From: Nemopilema nomurai
Lineage: Eukaryota > Cnidaria > Scyphozoa > Rhizostomeae > Rhizostomatidae
DNA: 64,000 bases
Direction of reading: 5' to 3'
Assembly: GCA_003864495.1 (NCBI GenBank)
Contig: PEDN01001381.1
Coordinates: forward strand, 1-64,000
In this document: positions 35,978 through 47,900 of the stretch, in pieces
Layout of the letters: each line of letters starts with the position of its first letter
Position numbering within the stretch: the first letter of the stretch is position 1
Made by a program: the position numbers and the translations under genes
Notes under the pieces: model-generated
What the model was told of the DNA's origin: nothing
Seen by the model: only the letters and a program-made list of their open reading frames with translations
The model's database searches: none

Positions 35978-37794
35978 GAAGGTCTGCAGCGACTGCGTTC
36001 CTGGTGCATGGCGATTTTCCAGACATCCAAAACAATTGAAATAATTAATTATGTGTATCTAAGATATAACCTTTTTTTATGGCATACTATTAATACGTAT
36101 TTTTCTATCGCTTTGCATTAGCAAGTTATAAGTGAACACTATGCTTGGCTTTGGAATGTTTAGAAGGTCACACCTTAGCTGGCATTGGAAAGTTTTCTAA
36201 CACATACTGTCGTAAGATCGTAGACCAAATTTGCTCAGGCAATTGAAGTCTACTTTGGAACACAAATTCCTGTCCTAGTACCGAGAAAGGGACACAAAGT
36301 CTTTTTGAACTCTTGCATGAGGTCATTTCGATAATCCTACTATGTACTCTTCCTCTCCTATACCCCTCTTATGAAAGTCTCTTCCCAGCAAACTGTCATC
36401 TGCAGGTATATGTTTGGATCACGTCCCGTGTCTGTGTCAAAACATATTTATTACTTATTTGAGATCAAAGCATTGGTTTTAAAGGCATGTGGGATTGATA
36501 AATTCGTTTACCTGAACGTACCTACTTAACGCTTCCCCCCTTCCCATGCTTCTGGCTCACAATTTAACATTTCAGCGACAAAATCATTTTGATCACCTCA
36601 ACATTGTATTTCAAACTTACCTAAAGATCGTTTAAATTTCTTTGAAACCCTTGGGTTTAGTTAAGGGGAATCATTCAGTTCAAAGTATCTATTTTACAGC
36701 TAAGAGGTACATTACAAAGAGTATATTAATTTAAGCACAAACACTGATGTATAATTTTAACGAGAATTAGTTAAGATCATTATAAAGCCTTTTTGGTGTA
36801 TCGGCAGCACTATTACTAGGGACATGGTAAAAACGGAATTGTCGCAGGGTAAAATTATGAGAATTGTACTTCAATTTCATATGTCTTCGTATGTAATCTT
36901 ATTCGCTGTAGCAAATATTAGCGATAATGCAATTGAACATGCGTCTGTTTCATTTCGTTCGTGTTTGTCACTGCAAATATGTGAAATGTTGGAAGTGGTC
37001 ACACCAAAATAAACATCTCAATTTGGGGTGGGCACAATGAATAGAGATTCAGAATTGATTATGCGGTTAATATCTACCTCCCTTCAGTTCTAACGGATTG
37101 TGACGTCAGAAGGGGTTTCCATGCTTACAATTAGGCCGGGCGGTGCCTGGAAAAAAGGGTGCATGCCCGTTTTCAAAAACATGCAAACAACTGGTGAAGA
37201 TTTCTATCACTCTAACTATGTATCATCTATTTTACACAAAAATACAGACTAAACAGTTTAAAATTATTTGTTTCATAAGATTTGTATAAATTTCCACGCA
37301 CGACAAAAACATACCTGCATGGATTACTTATTTAGGCCAACTGAGCAGGTTCGGTCTGTGATAGTTCTTTTCTCAAATGTTCAGGCAAACGTCCAAAGTC
37401 TTCAGAGTTCAGTAGTGTGTCCTTGTTGCTCTTTATCAACGACAACGCCACATTCTAAAATATCAGAAAAGAAGTTTATAAGCCAGATAATGCAAAATAT
37501 TTCACAGATTGGAGGAGAATGTGCATTCTAGGAATCAAAGACCAATCTTAACTGATACACATAATGTTTGTGGTGTGGATCGATATATGAATGTTATTAC
37601 AATGTTGTTGTTACAATCAATTATTTTTATTGAATCAGACTCAACCCACACAAGGCTATCAAAACATGACAGATGACAATTCTTCAGCCAGCTGACGCAA
37701 ATGCACATTGTCATCTTTAGCATGCGTCACCTTTGGTCATGTCACAGTTTGGTGTGATTGACAACAGTACCCTGACAAACTGCTTCTGAGTTTC
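35978..37794. other. Convergent intergenic region, nothing coding recognised
   Basis: Between the 3' ends of PEF1 (+) and the BTB gene (-). It is AT-rich with short open frames only. The 3' UTRs of both genes should lie at its edges. TTTATT at 37626-37631 reads AATAAA on the minus strand and could end the BTB transcript. Confidence 0.4.
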
Positions 37795-38032
37795 TGTGAG
37801 CCCCCCTGTCATTGCTATGATACATGATTGTGAGCCCCCCTGTCATTGCTATGATACATGATTGTGAGCCCCCCTGTCATTGCTATGATACATGATTGTG
37901 AGCCCCCCTGTCATTGCTATGATACATGATTGTGAGCCCCCCTGTCATTGCTATGATACATGATTGTGAGCCCCCCTGTCATTGCTATGATACATGATTG
38001 TGAGCCCCCCTGTCATTGCTATGATACATGAT
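37795..38032. repeat. Minisatellite: seven perfect 34-bp tandem copies
   Basis: The unit TGTGAGCCCCCCTGTCATTG plus CTATGATACATGAT is repeated seven times with no differences seen. It starts at 37795, 37829, 37863, 37897, 37931, 37965 and 37999, and the next unit breaks down at TGTGAAAC. The period is not a multiple of three, so it is not a protein repeat. It lies about 200 bp beyond the BTB gene's stop codon. Confidence 0.95.
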
Positions 38033-38229
38033 TGTGAAACATGCCCAAACTCATGACACAAGCATTTATCCCTAGATGAACCCTGAACATTTAAACCTGC
38101 CAATTCCTGACAGAATCCTGGAGATACCCGCCCAGTCAAGTGGCTAAACCATCAAAGCTCTAAACTAAAGTCGTTCCTATCTCTACCTGCCACACAGGTG
38201 CCCCTCCACAGCCCCCTGGATTACTACTA

Positions 38230-40852
38230 TTACAGTCTAATGACGTCACGAACCTTCAACGCGACGGCCGAAACGCTGTCTGCGACGGCAACCAAAAACA
38301 AAACGTTTTCCTCGTTCATGCTCAGAGTCAGCTGCCTTTCGCACACTTGCACTAACTCGTCAACCTAAAACAAACGAGAAAATGAAATAACACGAATCAT
38401 AACAGGCCACAACGCACTTCGAAGAAGCAAAGAAACATTTTTCTTGCTAAGGAGTCTGAGACGTGTTGTGACGTCACAATTATGACTTTGTGAACCCGAG
38501 TCTAGTAAATCCGTCGCTTTTATAGATGAAGCAGCTAATTTGTCTGAGCAAAAATCTTAGCAAAACCGAAAATTGTGCTCTCTTACTGTACTGTGATTTG
38601 GTGTTAGACTGTCGTGTATATTTTCAGGACTTCAATATTTTCAAAAGCTGGAAGGATCCTTTTTTGGTGTTGGTATTCAGGAGCAATAACAAACATTGTC
38701 CCAGAAGAAAATTGGACAAAGATTGTCACCATAACTTAGGTGTAGCTATGCCAGATTTGAATCCGATTGTAGCATAAATGGCGTTGTTGGTAAATAAGGC
38801 TGAGCGTGTAGATTATGGATCTGATCAAACAAAAAACCAATGGGACACAGTTTAAATAAAAAAGAGAGAATTTAACAAGAATTAATGACAAAACAGTAAG
38901 AGATTCTACAACCGTCCGATATTGAACTCTGTATGAACTCACTTTGGAAAAAATTATCTGTTTTACCAAGTTATCCTCTGGATTTGTGATGAAACCATAG
39001 GATTAGCATGCGAAATTAGTTAGCTCAAAATGGTCTCCCTTAAACAGAGATAAATCCTCACAACTGCTTTAAAGTTGACTAGAGAAACACCCAGCTGATC
39101 GCTTTATTCGAAATGCTTGTTTTTGAATCTGGATACTAAACGACTGTTGACATAAACGCCTTGGTTGACACGGAAAGTTGCGCTTGGAGGGGTGGATACA
39201 CATACAGAGAATTAAGGAATGATCTCTCAATACCCAGAGTAGATATAAATAATCACTCAGCCTTGAATCGTCAATCAGCGGAGTTTAAATTTAACATCGG
39301 GCCTAGACCAGTGTAGTCAGAGAATATTTGTCTTTACGGCATATCCAAAGCAATATCAAAACCTGACTTTCTTGACAAAGTATAGTAAATCAGTTTTTAC
39401 CATGCCTACTTAATAGCAAAGAATAAAATACCACCATCATTATAACAATATGACATATTTACCTCATATCGATCTGCTAGCGTTAATATTTCTGCAATTT
39501 TCTGCACAGAAAACTCTTCTAATCCAACAACTTCCCCAGTGTACAAATACCGTAAAAACAGTTCAAAAATTTCCGGCTCGCATCCTTCAATCTGAAATTT
39601 TCTACAATGAAAAGGAAAAAATATCAAAACTAGGGTAAATATAATTCTTGCATTATTCTATTGTTCGTATAACATTATGAAGAAATCTTCGCGCTAATTG
39701 GTGCCACAATGCATTCTATGCTGAATGCAAAAAAGCTTTGCTATCGAACTGATTTTTCATTTGCAAATTTTGAAAAAATCTTCTTCACTTCATATTTTGC
39801 ACAGGACAAATTATTTGCAAAATACTTCTTGGGGAATTTCAGATGGGTTTTTATTCTATGTTTATGCGCTACTGGCTTGGCACCACTAATTGCGATTAGA
39901 AATCCCACGGCCAGAATTAATCGAAAATGCTTCCACATTCATTTACCCTCAATTTTTCCCTTTTTGCAACACGTGAAAACATCTTTCTGGAACTACCAGC
40001 ATCAATACAACAGGGGATGGACCTCATCCATGCAGTCTGCCGCCAAGCGAACACGTTAAAAGATCAAATGCTATTGCTCCCAAGTAGGGCATAATACTTC
40101 GGTTATATGATATTCTCCTCCTTCGGCCAGCCAAGTCAATTTCTTGCGATTTTTCAAACAATTTAACAAGCATCGTCATTAACTAGAATTCATAGCTGGA
40201 GCAGATACATAAAAGTGCTGTCAGTGAATCACTTTTGACTGGAACATTCCTTAGCTATTCCCTATTAAATTGGAGGGCCTCCCGTCGTATTTAGATAAAG
40301 AATGTGCCTTATTCTCCTACTTTTCTCGAAAAGTTATTATTGAAAGCAAATTCAATTTTGAACTGGATTTGCATCGCAAAACAAGGTATTGCATTGTTAT
40401 GAACCATTTTTTAATACATATTGATACTAATACTGTCTGACTTTGGGGCTCATAACATTGTGTTAAGTAATCAATAATAGTGATCACGTGTTATGGCATT
40501 GTTTCAGCCAAAACACGTGCTCATCTCTGAGGCGAACGTCCCCAAGCAGTTGTTTCGTACATCAAACACGTGACCAGAAGCCTCACCTTTCCGATGACTC
40601 CTTCATGCCGCTGCTCAGTGCTTTACGAAAACAACCACACCTCGCTGCAACAACAACACGGTGCGCTTTGAACACGACCGCCTGGCCTAAGTCTTTTGGT
40701 TCGCTATGCAGCTCAAGCTGACTCGACGAGCCGCTATACACAACGAACTCTAAGTCTGCAAAATCAGAGGTTTCAAAGAGATTTTGCAAGCTGTTTGCTA
40801 AAGAACTTTCCGTTCTAAAGCCGGCTGAAGTGCTTTCACTGTTTTCCAAGCC
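38230..40852 (-). CDS. BTB/POZ domain protein, 3' exons
   Basis: Minus-strand exons are 40587-40852, 39463-39601 and 38230-38364 (stop TAA at 38230-38232), joined in phases 2 and 0. They encode about 179 residues. The BTB fold is clear: SDFADLEFVVYSG, then VVFKAHRVVVAARCGCFRKAL, GMKESSERKFQIEGCEPEIF, LFLRYLYTGEVV and ILTLADRYEVDELVQVCERQ. A short BACK-like beginning follows (MNEENVLFLVAVADSVSAVALK) and ends at VRDVIRL. BTB proteins dimerise and many recruit CUL3 ubiquitin ligase. The first exon found starts after a good acceptor (CTTTTCAG) with GGC in phase 0, so at least one 5' exon is missing. No convincing partner was found up to 44.7 kb. The BTB contains an insertion between its first strand and the FKAHR helix. 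The orthologue was not identified. Confidence 0.8.
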
Positions 40853-43800
40853 CTGAAAAGGAAGGACATCAAGTTAGTAGGCCGTTTCCAATATTATTGT
40901 TTGGGTAGCGTTGTAAAGAAAGGCCCCTCAGGGGACTTAGGCTTCAAGGGGTGGAGAGTAAAGCATGGCAAATAAGGAGGTTGTTTGTTGAAGAGAGACA
41001 GAAATGATCCAAGATTTGAACGGAGAACAGTTCCTTAGGCACGTAAGCTGATCAAAATAATCAATGAACTCTGGTTTGTTATTTGAAGCGAACGTAACAA
41101 AAAGGAAAGGCAAAGATGGATCAGCCAATACTTAATGGTTCGGATTATGTCTAAGCAAGAATGTTGCCAAGAAAAATTATCAGATCACAACATCTCAAAG
41201 GAACCGAAAACTTCTGTTTTTGTATAAGTAGAGTCTTCGTCTGGAGTGGTTTGGGCTCCACTGTATCTTTGTGGGTTTTCGTCATAATGAACAGAAAGGT
41301 ACACACACAAATCCATGATAACGTCATAAGGTAACTAAACAAGAAATATGGAGAATATGTCTGGCACCATATTGAGAATATTGTTTAATTTTGCGTAAAA
41401 TCCGTCTGATGAATCCGTAAAATCCAGTTATCTAATAAAATAAATTGTTAGTTATATTAGCAATTTAGCCCATATCGGTTTGGTTCTCTTGCACAAATAG
41501 TAGCACAAAGGAGATTTTGATCATATTGAGAAAGACAATAAAAAAGCAAGAGAATACAACGAGCTTGGTCAGGAGAAAGGCATAGTTCCATGTACCATGT
41601 GTCACATAGTGGTCAACACAGAACTCCACACATAGAAACTGCTTGATCATCGATATGATTTCAGTTTTACGCTTTTGATGGAAATACCAAGTAGGTTTTA
41701 CAAACCAGAACTTTGAGATATCAAGCTCAAGCTATTCCAAAATGCTCTTTTCAAAAGAGGCGACATAAGCTATAGATGCTGCTCATATGGGTATATATAT
41801 TACTTGAATCTTCGAGCAGAATGCAATATTCTTTGTGCATGCGGAGCTTTGACCGTAGTGTTAATTGTCAAACTACGCTAGATTCTTATATCTATGAACT
41901 AAGATTACAAATCGAAATAGCGCAAATCTAAAAACTTCCACTCCTGTTGCAGCTAGCCATACCCAAGATTCGATGTGCCAAATTTAAACAAATGAGAAGC
42001 ATTGTTAAACACGCAGTGATACATTCTTAATTGGGCTAATTAGAATAAAACGCGCCCATGGGATCATTATCCACTGTTTATATTTCAAAAATTTGAAGCA
42101 AAGTAAAGCACTTCGAACATATTTGAAGGCACAATGCTGCAATATTTCGCTGTTTTAGGCATATCTCTGTAATTGGCACTGAGACGTCGGACACGTGGTT
42201 GCAAAGCACGTGGTAACCCGATTGGAAGGTTCGATGAATTACCCTTTGCTTGGAAGCATGCTTGACTAATGCCAACAATGATGCCATTCATTCTGCAGAT
42301 ACCCTGAAATCGGGACGTTTTCGGCTGGCTTTTGCAGGGTCATTAAACGGACAGATTTGCTGCTATCTGAGGAGTTGATTTCGTGACAGTATGTTTGACG
42401 AGCTTATTACAAATCTCCAATTTAAAGATACTCATAACACATCGGGGAGAAAGGAAAAGCTTCGCAAATAGTACGAAACAGGCAATGATCAAGCATCTTA
42501 ACAACCTTATGCGAAAATCATAACAGATCCCCTTTGTGATAAATCAACGTAATTAAACTAAGAAGTACTGTTGTGGAATTCGCTGGAGATAAACCCGAGC
42601 AGAGACGAGAGCCGTAACTTTATCAATCACCCAAGTCACTTCTCACTCTTTGCCGCATCCACGACTCACAACTTAGCGAGGCTGATCTTGACGATCCCTT
42701 TCAAGGTGTTTAGTATTTATTCAAATTTAATCACGAGTCATTAATACCTTTACATTTCATTGATACTCCTTCAAGCCGAAAACAACTTAATCGATATTTT
42801 CGTCTGCAAAAACTGCTTTACAAAGCGAAGGACAAAGGCTCAGAGCCACAGTGTCTACGTAGAACTTAAAGTCTTTGATAGCACGACCATATAAGGCCAG
42901 CAGCATGTGGATCATCTCCAGTTTGCTTTTGCAACGTAAATCAGAGCTATTCATTAAAATAACAAAACGCTAAGACCATGGATGGATTCTGGTAACATCT
43001 GCCCATCTCAGCCGTTTACTCAGCTATGATATTTGTATATTTTATGGTTTATTTTGCAAGACTCACTTCATGTTATTGGTTTAATGAAAACTAACGTGTT
43101 CCCTGAACTGTGTAATATTACAGTGATAAAATTCAGGTCGATCTTTGACAAAATGCTCAACCAAACACACTGATGGGAAATAGCCTCAGTGCTTCAGCTT
43201 GTGAAATACGACTACTGTCGGCTTTGTATGAGCGAATAGAAAAAGCAATTCCCATGAAAGGCCGCGTTACAGCAAGTGAAGAATGTTCACAAGGAAAGGC
43301 CATATAGGTTGCTCTAAGAGACAACTCGGCAGCAAGCAAGTGAAAGTAAATGGCCAGCGTTTCGAGCTGTGTTGGAAAACAGAATTGAAGTAAAAAACGG
43401 TGGTTGAAGTAAAGTACAGAATTAATAGGGACCAGGCTTGACATTTGCAATGTATGCGTAAAGACGACAATCGAAGAGGTGCCAAGCGTGTTCGAACTGC
43501 ATTCGCCTGGATTTGACTTCACAAAATCAAAGTACATATTATTCTTTAACTGACAAAAATGCTTTCTTTGTCTAAAAAGCTGATGAAATCTAAAGCTGCA
43601 GCTAAAGAGAACGGTGTTCCATTGTCAAAAGTCACATTTCTACTTTCTCCATTTTGGCCACTATTCGTTTCTCTGTCCATCTTAGCGCACGTTTTTAATG
43701 AAAAGAATTGAAAAGTAAACCCTGGCAGGGGGGACTAGATATCAAACTCGTGAAAGACATGCAAACGAGTAACATCCCCCATTTGAGTCTATCAAACTGG

Positions 43801-44734
43801 TCAAATCAACAAGAATAACATGGAAAAGCGTACATTTACCCCATCAGTGAAGATTAGCATGAGACATTTGAATAATTCGCATTTATTAAATATCTTCCCA
43901 TTCCAAAAACGATTCAAACTGTAATTTACTTACATTAGTCCATAAATTGGATCACGGCTGATGCTTTTACAGCATATTACTTTAATTCGAAACAATTTCT
44001 GATATTTTATTCTTAGATGTCTCACATCAGAATTGAATTCGTAGTTTTGATTCAGCAAGCATTGTTGGAATGGCGAAAATCGTGAATTCTGTATGAAAGT
44101 CATTGATGGTGATTTAGCAAGCTTGGATTCATTATTCTTTCCCTACTTTAAGCTAATGGACTAATTTACTTTATCGACGTTGAATATGGTCTTAAGAAGG
44201 AGATACATAAGGCTGCTTTTTATGGCAACCTGACCTTAATCGCAAGTTTTAAAGACAAGGTTCCCTCAGCGCAACCTTCTGACAAAAACCAGACCAGATA
44301 CGTCGTAGTTATGTTTCCCTTAATGTCACAATCGACTGACCGAATGCTCAACTTTAAAGAGATACCTACCAAGTGAAGCTTAATTGTTACCGGGCAAGGC
44401 ACGAATCATCGGACTATGCACAGTGGAGCAAATCTTATTAGAAGATGTAACACGAAAAAACCAAATTGGGAGCATAGATCCAGTTTCCCCATGATCCGAA
44501 TACATAGAATGACTCTAGCACGCTTGGTGGGGCAACGCCACATGTTGGGGGGAGGGCCCATGTGCACAAGACCGGGCCTATGTTTAACCCACCTGCGAAA
44601 CATACTTACTTGGTACCAATTACGATATAAGTATTAGTCTCCATGCAAATTAAATATGGTGAAACCTGGTTTCACTGTGCCTCACTGTCTCCGAAATTAC
44701 ACAACCACCTCCCCCAGTGCACTGCAAACGTTAT
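40853..44734. other. Upstream region of the BTB gene, no exon confirmed
   Basis: It should contain the 5' exon and promoter of the BTB gene. A 126-residue ATG frame at 43157-43537 (-) and smaller frames near 42.1 kb (-) have no domain resemblance, and the splice phase of the latter does not fit. Confidence 0.35.
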
Positions 44735-44998
44735 TCACACCACAGTCGCATCTAAGGGCGTGGCTGCAACCTCGAACTGGTGGCAGTTAACTGAAAGGAA
44801 GGCTGAGTATTCACAAACCTCTGGTTGCACATTGAAATCCCCACTAGAGTCCTCTGACCCGCTTTTCGAATCCCCTTGCTGCTCGCAATTTGTGAGTCCA
44901 AGATCTCGCAGGACACTTTCAAAGGTTTCAACGGGGAACAACTCCAGAATAGGACCCAGGCTTCCACGTTGCTTTCTGACCATTCTCAACAAGAGAAC
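44735..44998 (-). CDS. Orphan terminal exon, unrecognised protein
   Basis: An open stretch on the minus strand begins right after an acceptor TTTTCATTGTAG at 44999 and runs 87 codons to TGA. The residues look protein-like: VLLRMVRKQRGSLGPILELF, then a predicted amphipathic helix and an acidic Ser/Asp/Glu-rich tail (GDSKSGSEDSSGDF). GC and codon balance differ from the flanks. It could be the last exon of a minus-strand gene whose other exons lie to the right. None was recognised there. A longer plus-strand frame overlaps (44643-45065) but has an unlikely composition. Confidence 0.35.
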   Translation of the reverse strand, partial: VLLLRMVRKQRGSLGPILELFPVETFESVLRDLGLTNCEQQGDSKSGSEDSSGDFNVQPEVCEYSAFLSVNCHQFEVAATPLDATVV

Positions 44999-47900
44999 CT
45001 ACAATGAAAATTCAACGCAACTTAGAAAAGAAGATAAGATGATATGCAATTTGACTACACTATGATTTGGGTTCGGTGTAGATGGCCTCTTACAATGCTA
45101 AAGCGAGTTATTCATAAAAACCTGCCAACATCAGTGAAACCTCTCAAGAGCGAAAACCCACTCATACTATGACAAAGCTTCTCTAATGGTTTCAAAAAAC
45201 CTCGCTGATTTTTGAATATATTGAAAGAAACTGTGTTTAGAGAATAGCTTGGACCCCTCTTATCAAGCTCCGGTCCCATTGTCCTAAAGTACTGCTTCGC
45301 TGCTGTAAAGCAAGGTTGCTACATATGAATTCGCGCTAATGCAGAGATCAGGCAAACCATAGTCATATTATGTTCCGTACAAATGGGAATGTAGCTATAA
45401 TGATTCAATTTTGTTGCTAAAATTTCTGAGCCACAAGTAAGATACTTGTTTTCTGGGTTAACGCGATGCATTCTTGAGCAAGAATCCATGCGGAGGAAGT
45501 AAAAACGCGTAAAAAGAAGGAGCATCTGCCTCGTATCACGTAGGCAGTATTGATGTTGTCATTAGATTGTGAACATTAAGAGCATTAATACACGGCGACA
45601 AAACAACGGTATTGAGTGATCAAACAATACAATTATGTGAGAGGTTCTGTGTATTTATGGTTACACCGACTTTTATGGCAATTTCCTTCTATGGTTTTTG
45701 ATAATTTGAAACGTTGATGTTGATTCATTGGTAGGCTCTTTCTAAAGAGAGTGTTATTAACTAGCATTGATAAGGACTCAATGAGCGCTGACAAAATAAG
45801 TAAAATCGACCAATAATTGCAGTTCAAGAACCGCATTTTAATGGTCTTGATGACTCCATTTCTCCTTCCTTCATGTTGGCAGGGGAGAAAGTGCTAGCTG
45901 CAAACATATATGCACATGGCCCTTTGAGTTTCGCAGGGTCTGCGCGCATTTCCTACCACTCCTACCACCCAATATCAACATACAGTCAGCATGATGGAAA
46001 AATATTAAATATTAAACGTGAGCTTTACGTAAAAATGAACCACTTATTACAAGCCCGAAACTTGAGCTTGTAGATGCTGAAAGGCTGTCCCCCCTGACAA
46101 ACTAGCTTCGGTATAGATGCAGTCTTACCACCCAATAAATCCAAACTAACAACGGTTGGAAAACACGCAGCGTTTGGCAAGATTTATGGAGTTGACCCAG
46201 CAATGCCCTCCGCGCTCTCAAGCCAAAAGGTCATCGGTGGATAACGATTTGCAAAACTGCTTAGCGAATGCACTGCTCAAAAGATTGATGGAGTATATTG
46301 CTGATGACAAGAATTCGCTTATCTGACCAAACTCAAGAGTCAGGCCCTTAGGCAAGGGAACTATGAGAGACACGTCCCAACCATGTTGCATCTCTTATCC
46401 TCTTGTAGGAAGGTGTGGACTTTCAGCCATTCAGGGTTGCCTGTTCTTTTTACAAGCTGCTAAAAGTCGCATTTAATTGTATTTTGTTTTTATGGATAAA
46501 AATTAGGTGCATTCTCAAGAATACTAATTTTTCTTAGAGTAAATAAATAAGCAAAAAGAAAAAGGCAAGTAAAGGAAATTAATGAAGAGAAACGTGCGAA
46601 ACGAGGATGGAAAATTCGCAGACATTCGCACGGCTATACAGAGCAGGATTCAGAATATGAACCATACAAAAGACTGAATTGCATAACTATCAGTAGGTAT
46701 ATGATGCGTTAAGGGCTACTTTGACTATTTGTCAGGGGTACTTCAGGGGCCTTGCTAGATTCGTACGCACCGCAGAGCCAAATGATGGAGCTAACGATAA
46801 AAGCTGAATAAAAGGCCCTCTCCATTCCTCCTTTAAGATCATTCTTCGTCTCTATGCAAAAATAGATTGTACCTTTTAGGCACTATCATCGATACAGTTC
46901 CACTTAGACTGGGTACGAGCGATTCCCACTGACGTCATAGACTTCTATCAGCAAGGGGATCTCTTTGACCTGGAAGTTTTGTTATCAAAGAAATAAATCA
47001 AGCCTTGGAAAAGAAGGGATCAGGGCATAACCCAGTGCGTACGTCGAAGAGGTGCTTATTTCCCAGCAATAAATGTCGCAGGTTGCATGGTCAATGTCAG
47101 AGGTAGCATGCTGGCTCGAAAGGGAGCAAATAGCTACTAATTACAAGCGAAGCAAGGGAATTTACTCTACCTCGTAAAAATAAACTCAGGCGGTTAGCAG
47201 TCGGCCGATATCACAAGATGCAAAAACAAAATTAGCTCCGTCAAATTTCACACGAAAAGCCGTGCGACTATAGATACCGATTGAACAGTATCGACAGAAG
47301 GAAAAATGGCGGCCTGCGAGTGACACTGAGTTGGTCTTCCCGGCCAAAAATCAGCTAATAGCGACGATAGTATTCGCACCTTCACCCTATTACCAAGAGA
47401 CCGCGAGAACGCGCTCAGTGCCTTACAAAGCTGGTTTCAAAAGGTCGTAATCGATACTTGTTACTGACATTTCTGTAGGTCTTAGCAAATTATTATGGAT
47501 GTCGGCTCTGGAAATCTTCAGGCAGATGCTGGTGACACAGCAATTGTTAATCACGAATCAGCTGGTTCAAGAACTTAAAACATGATTATTAGAATGGGTT
47601 TCGGTTTTGTTCGTGAAAAATGTTCTTTTTGGGACACAACCAGAACCGCGTCTTGGCTAGGGACAATAGATCTTAAAAGATCAAGGAGCAATATAAAAAG
47701 CTCAAAGTCGAGTGACAGTTGACACAGGGCAATTAAAAAAACATCTCAAGTTAGAGATACGCTAGTATACTATTGTTACGCGAAAATGCGAAAGGCTGGT
47801 TAGCAATTGCAAAAATATATGTCAAAAAAACATTTGCTTTTGTGGTAGGAAGCAAGGAAAAGTCGAGAAGAGAATTTAAGTCATTATCATGCCATAATGA

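Noticed and set aside
37795..38139. CRISPR-like repeat array
   Set aside because: The copies are directly adjacent with no spacers, in animal DNA; it is a minisatellite.
39709..40059. 116-codon plus-strand frame
   Set aside because: It lies in an intron of the BTB gene, with no domain and an AT-rich chance composition.
42078..42291. Possible 5' exon of the BTB gene (MNGIIVGISQ..)
   Set aside because: Its best donor leaves phase 1, but the BTB exon at 40852 needs phase 0.
43157..43537. 126-codon ATG frame on the minus strand
   Set aside because: No domain, no splice context and hydrophobic/serine-rich composition of a chance frame; kept out of the gene list.
44643..45065. 140-codon plus-strand frame
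   Set aside because: Overlaps the more protein-like minus-strand exon 44735-44998, which has a clean acceptor; its own composition is unlikely.
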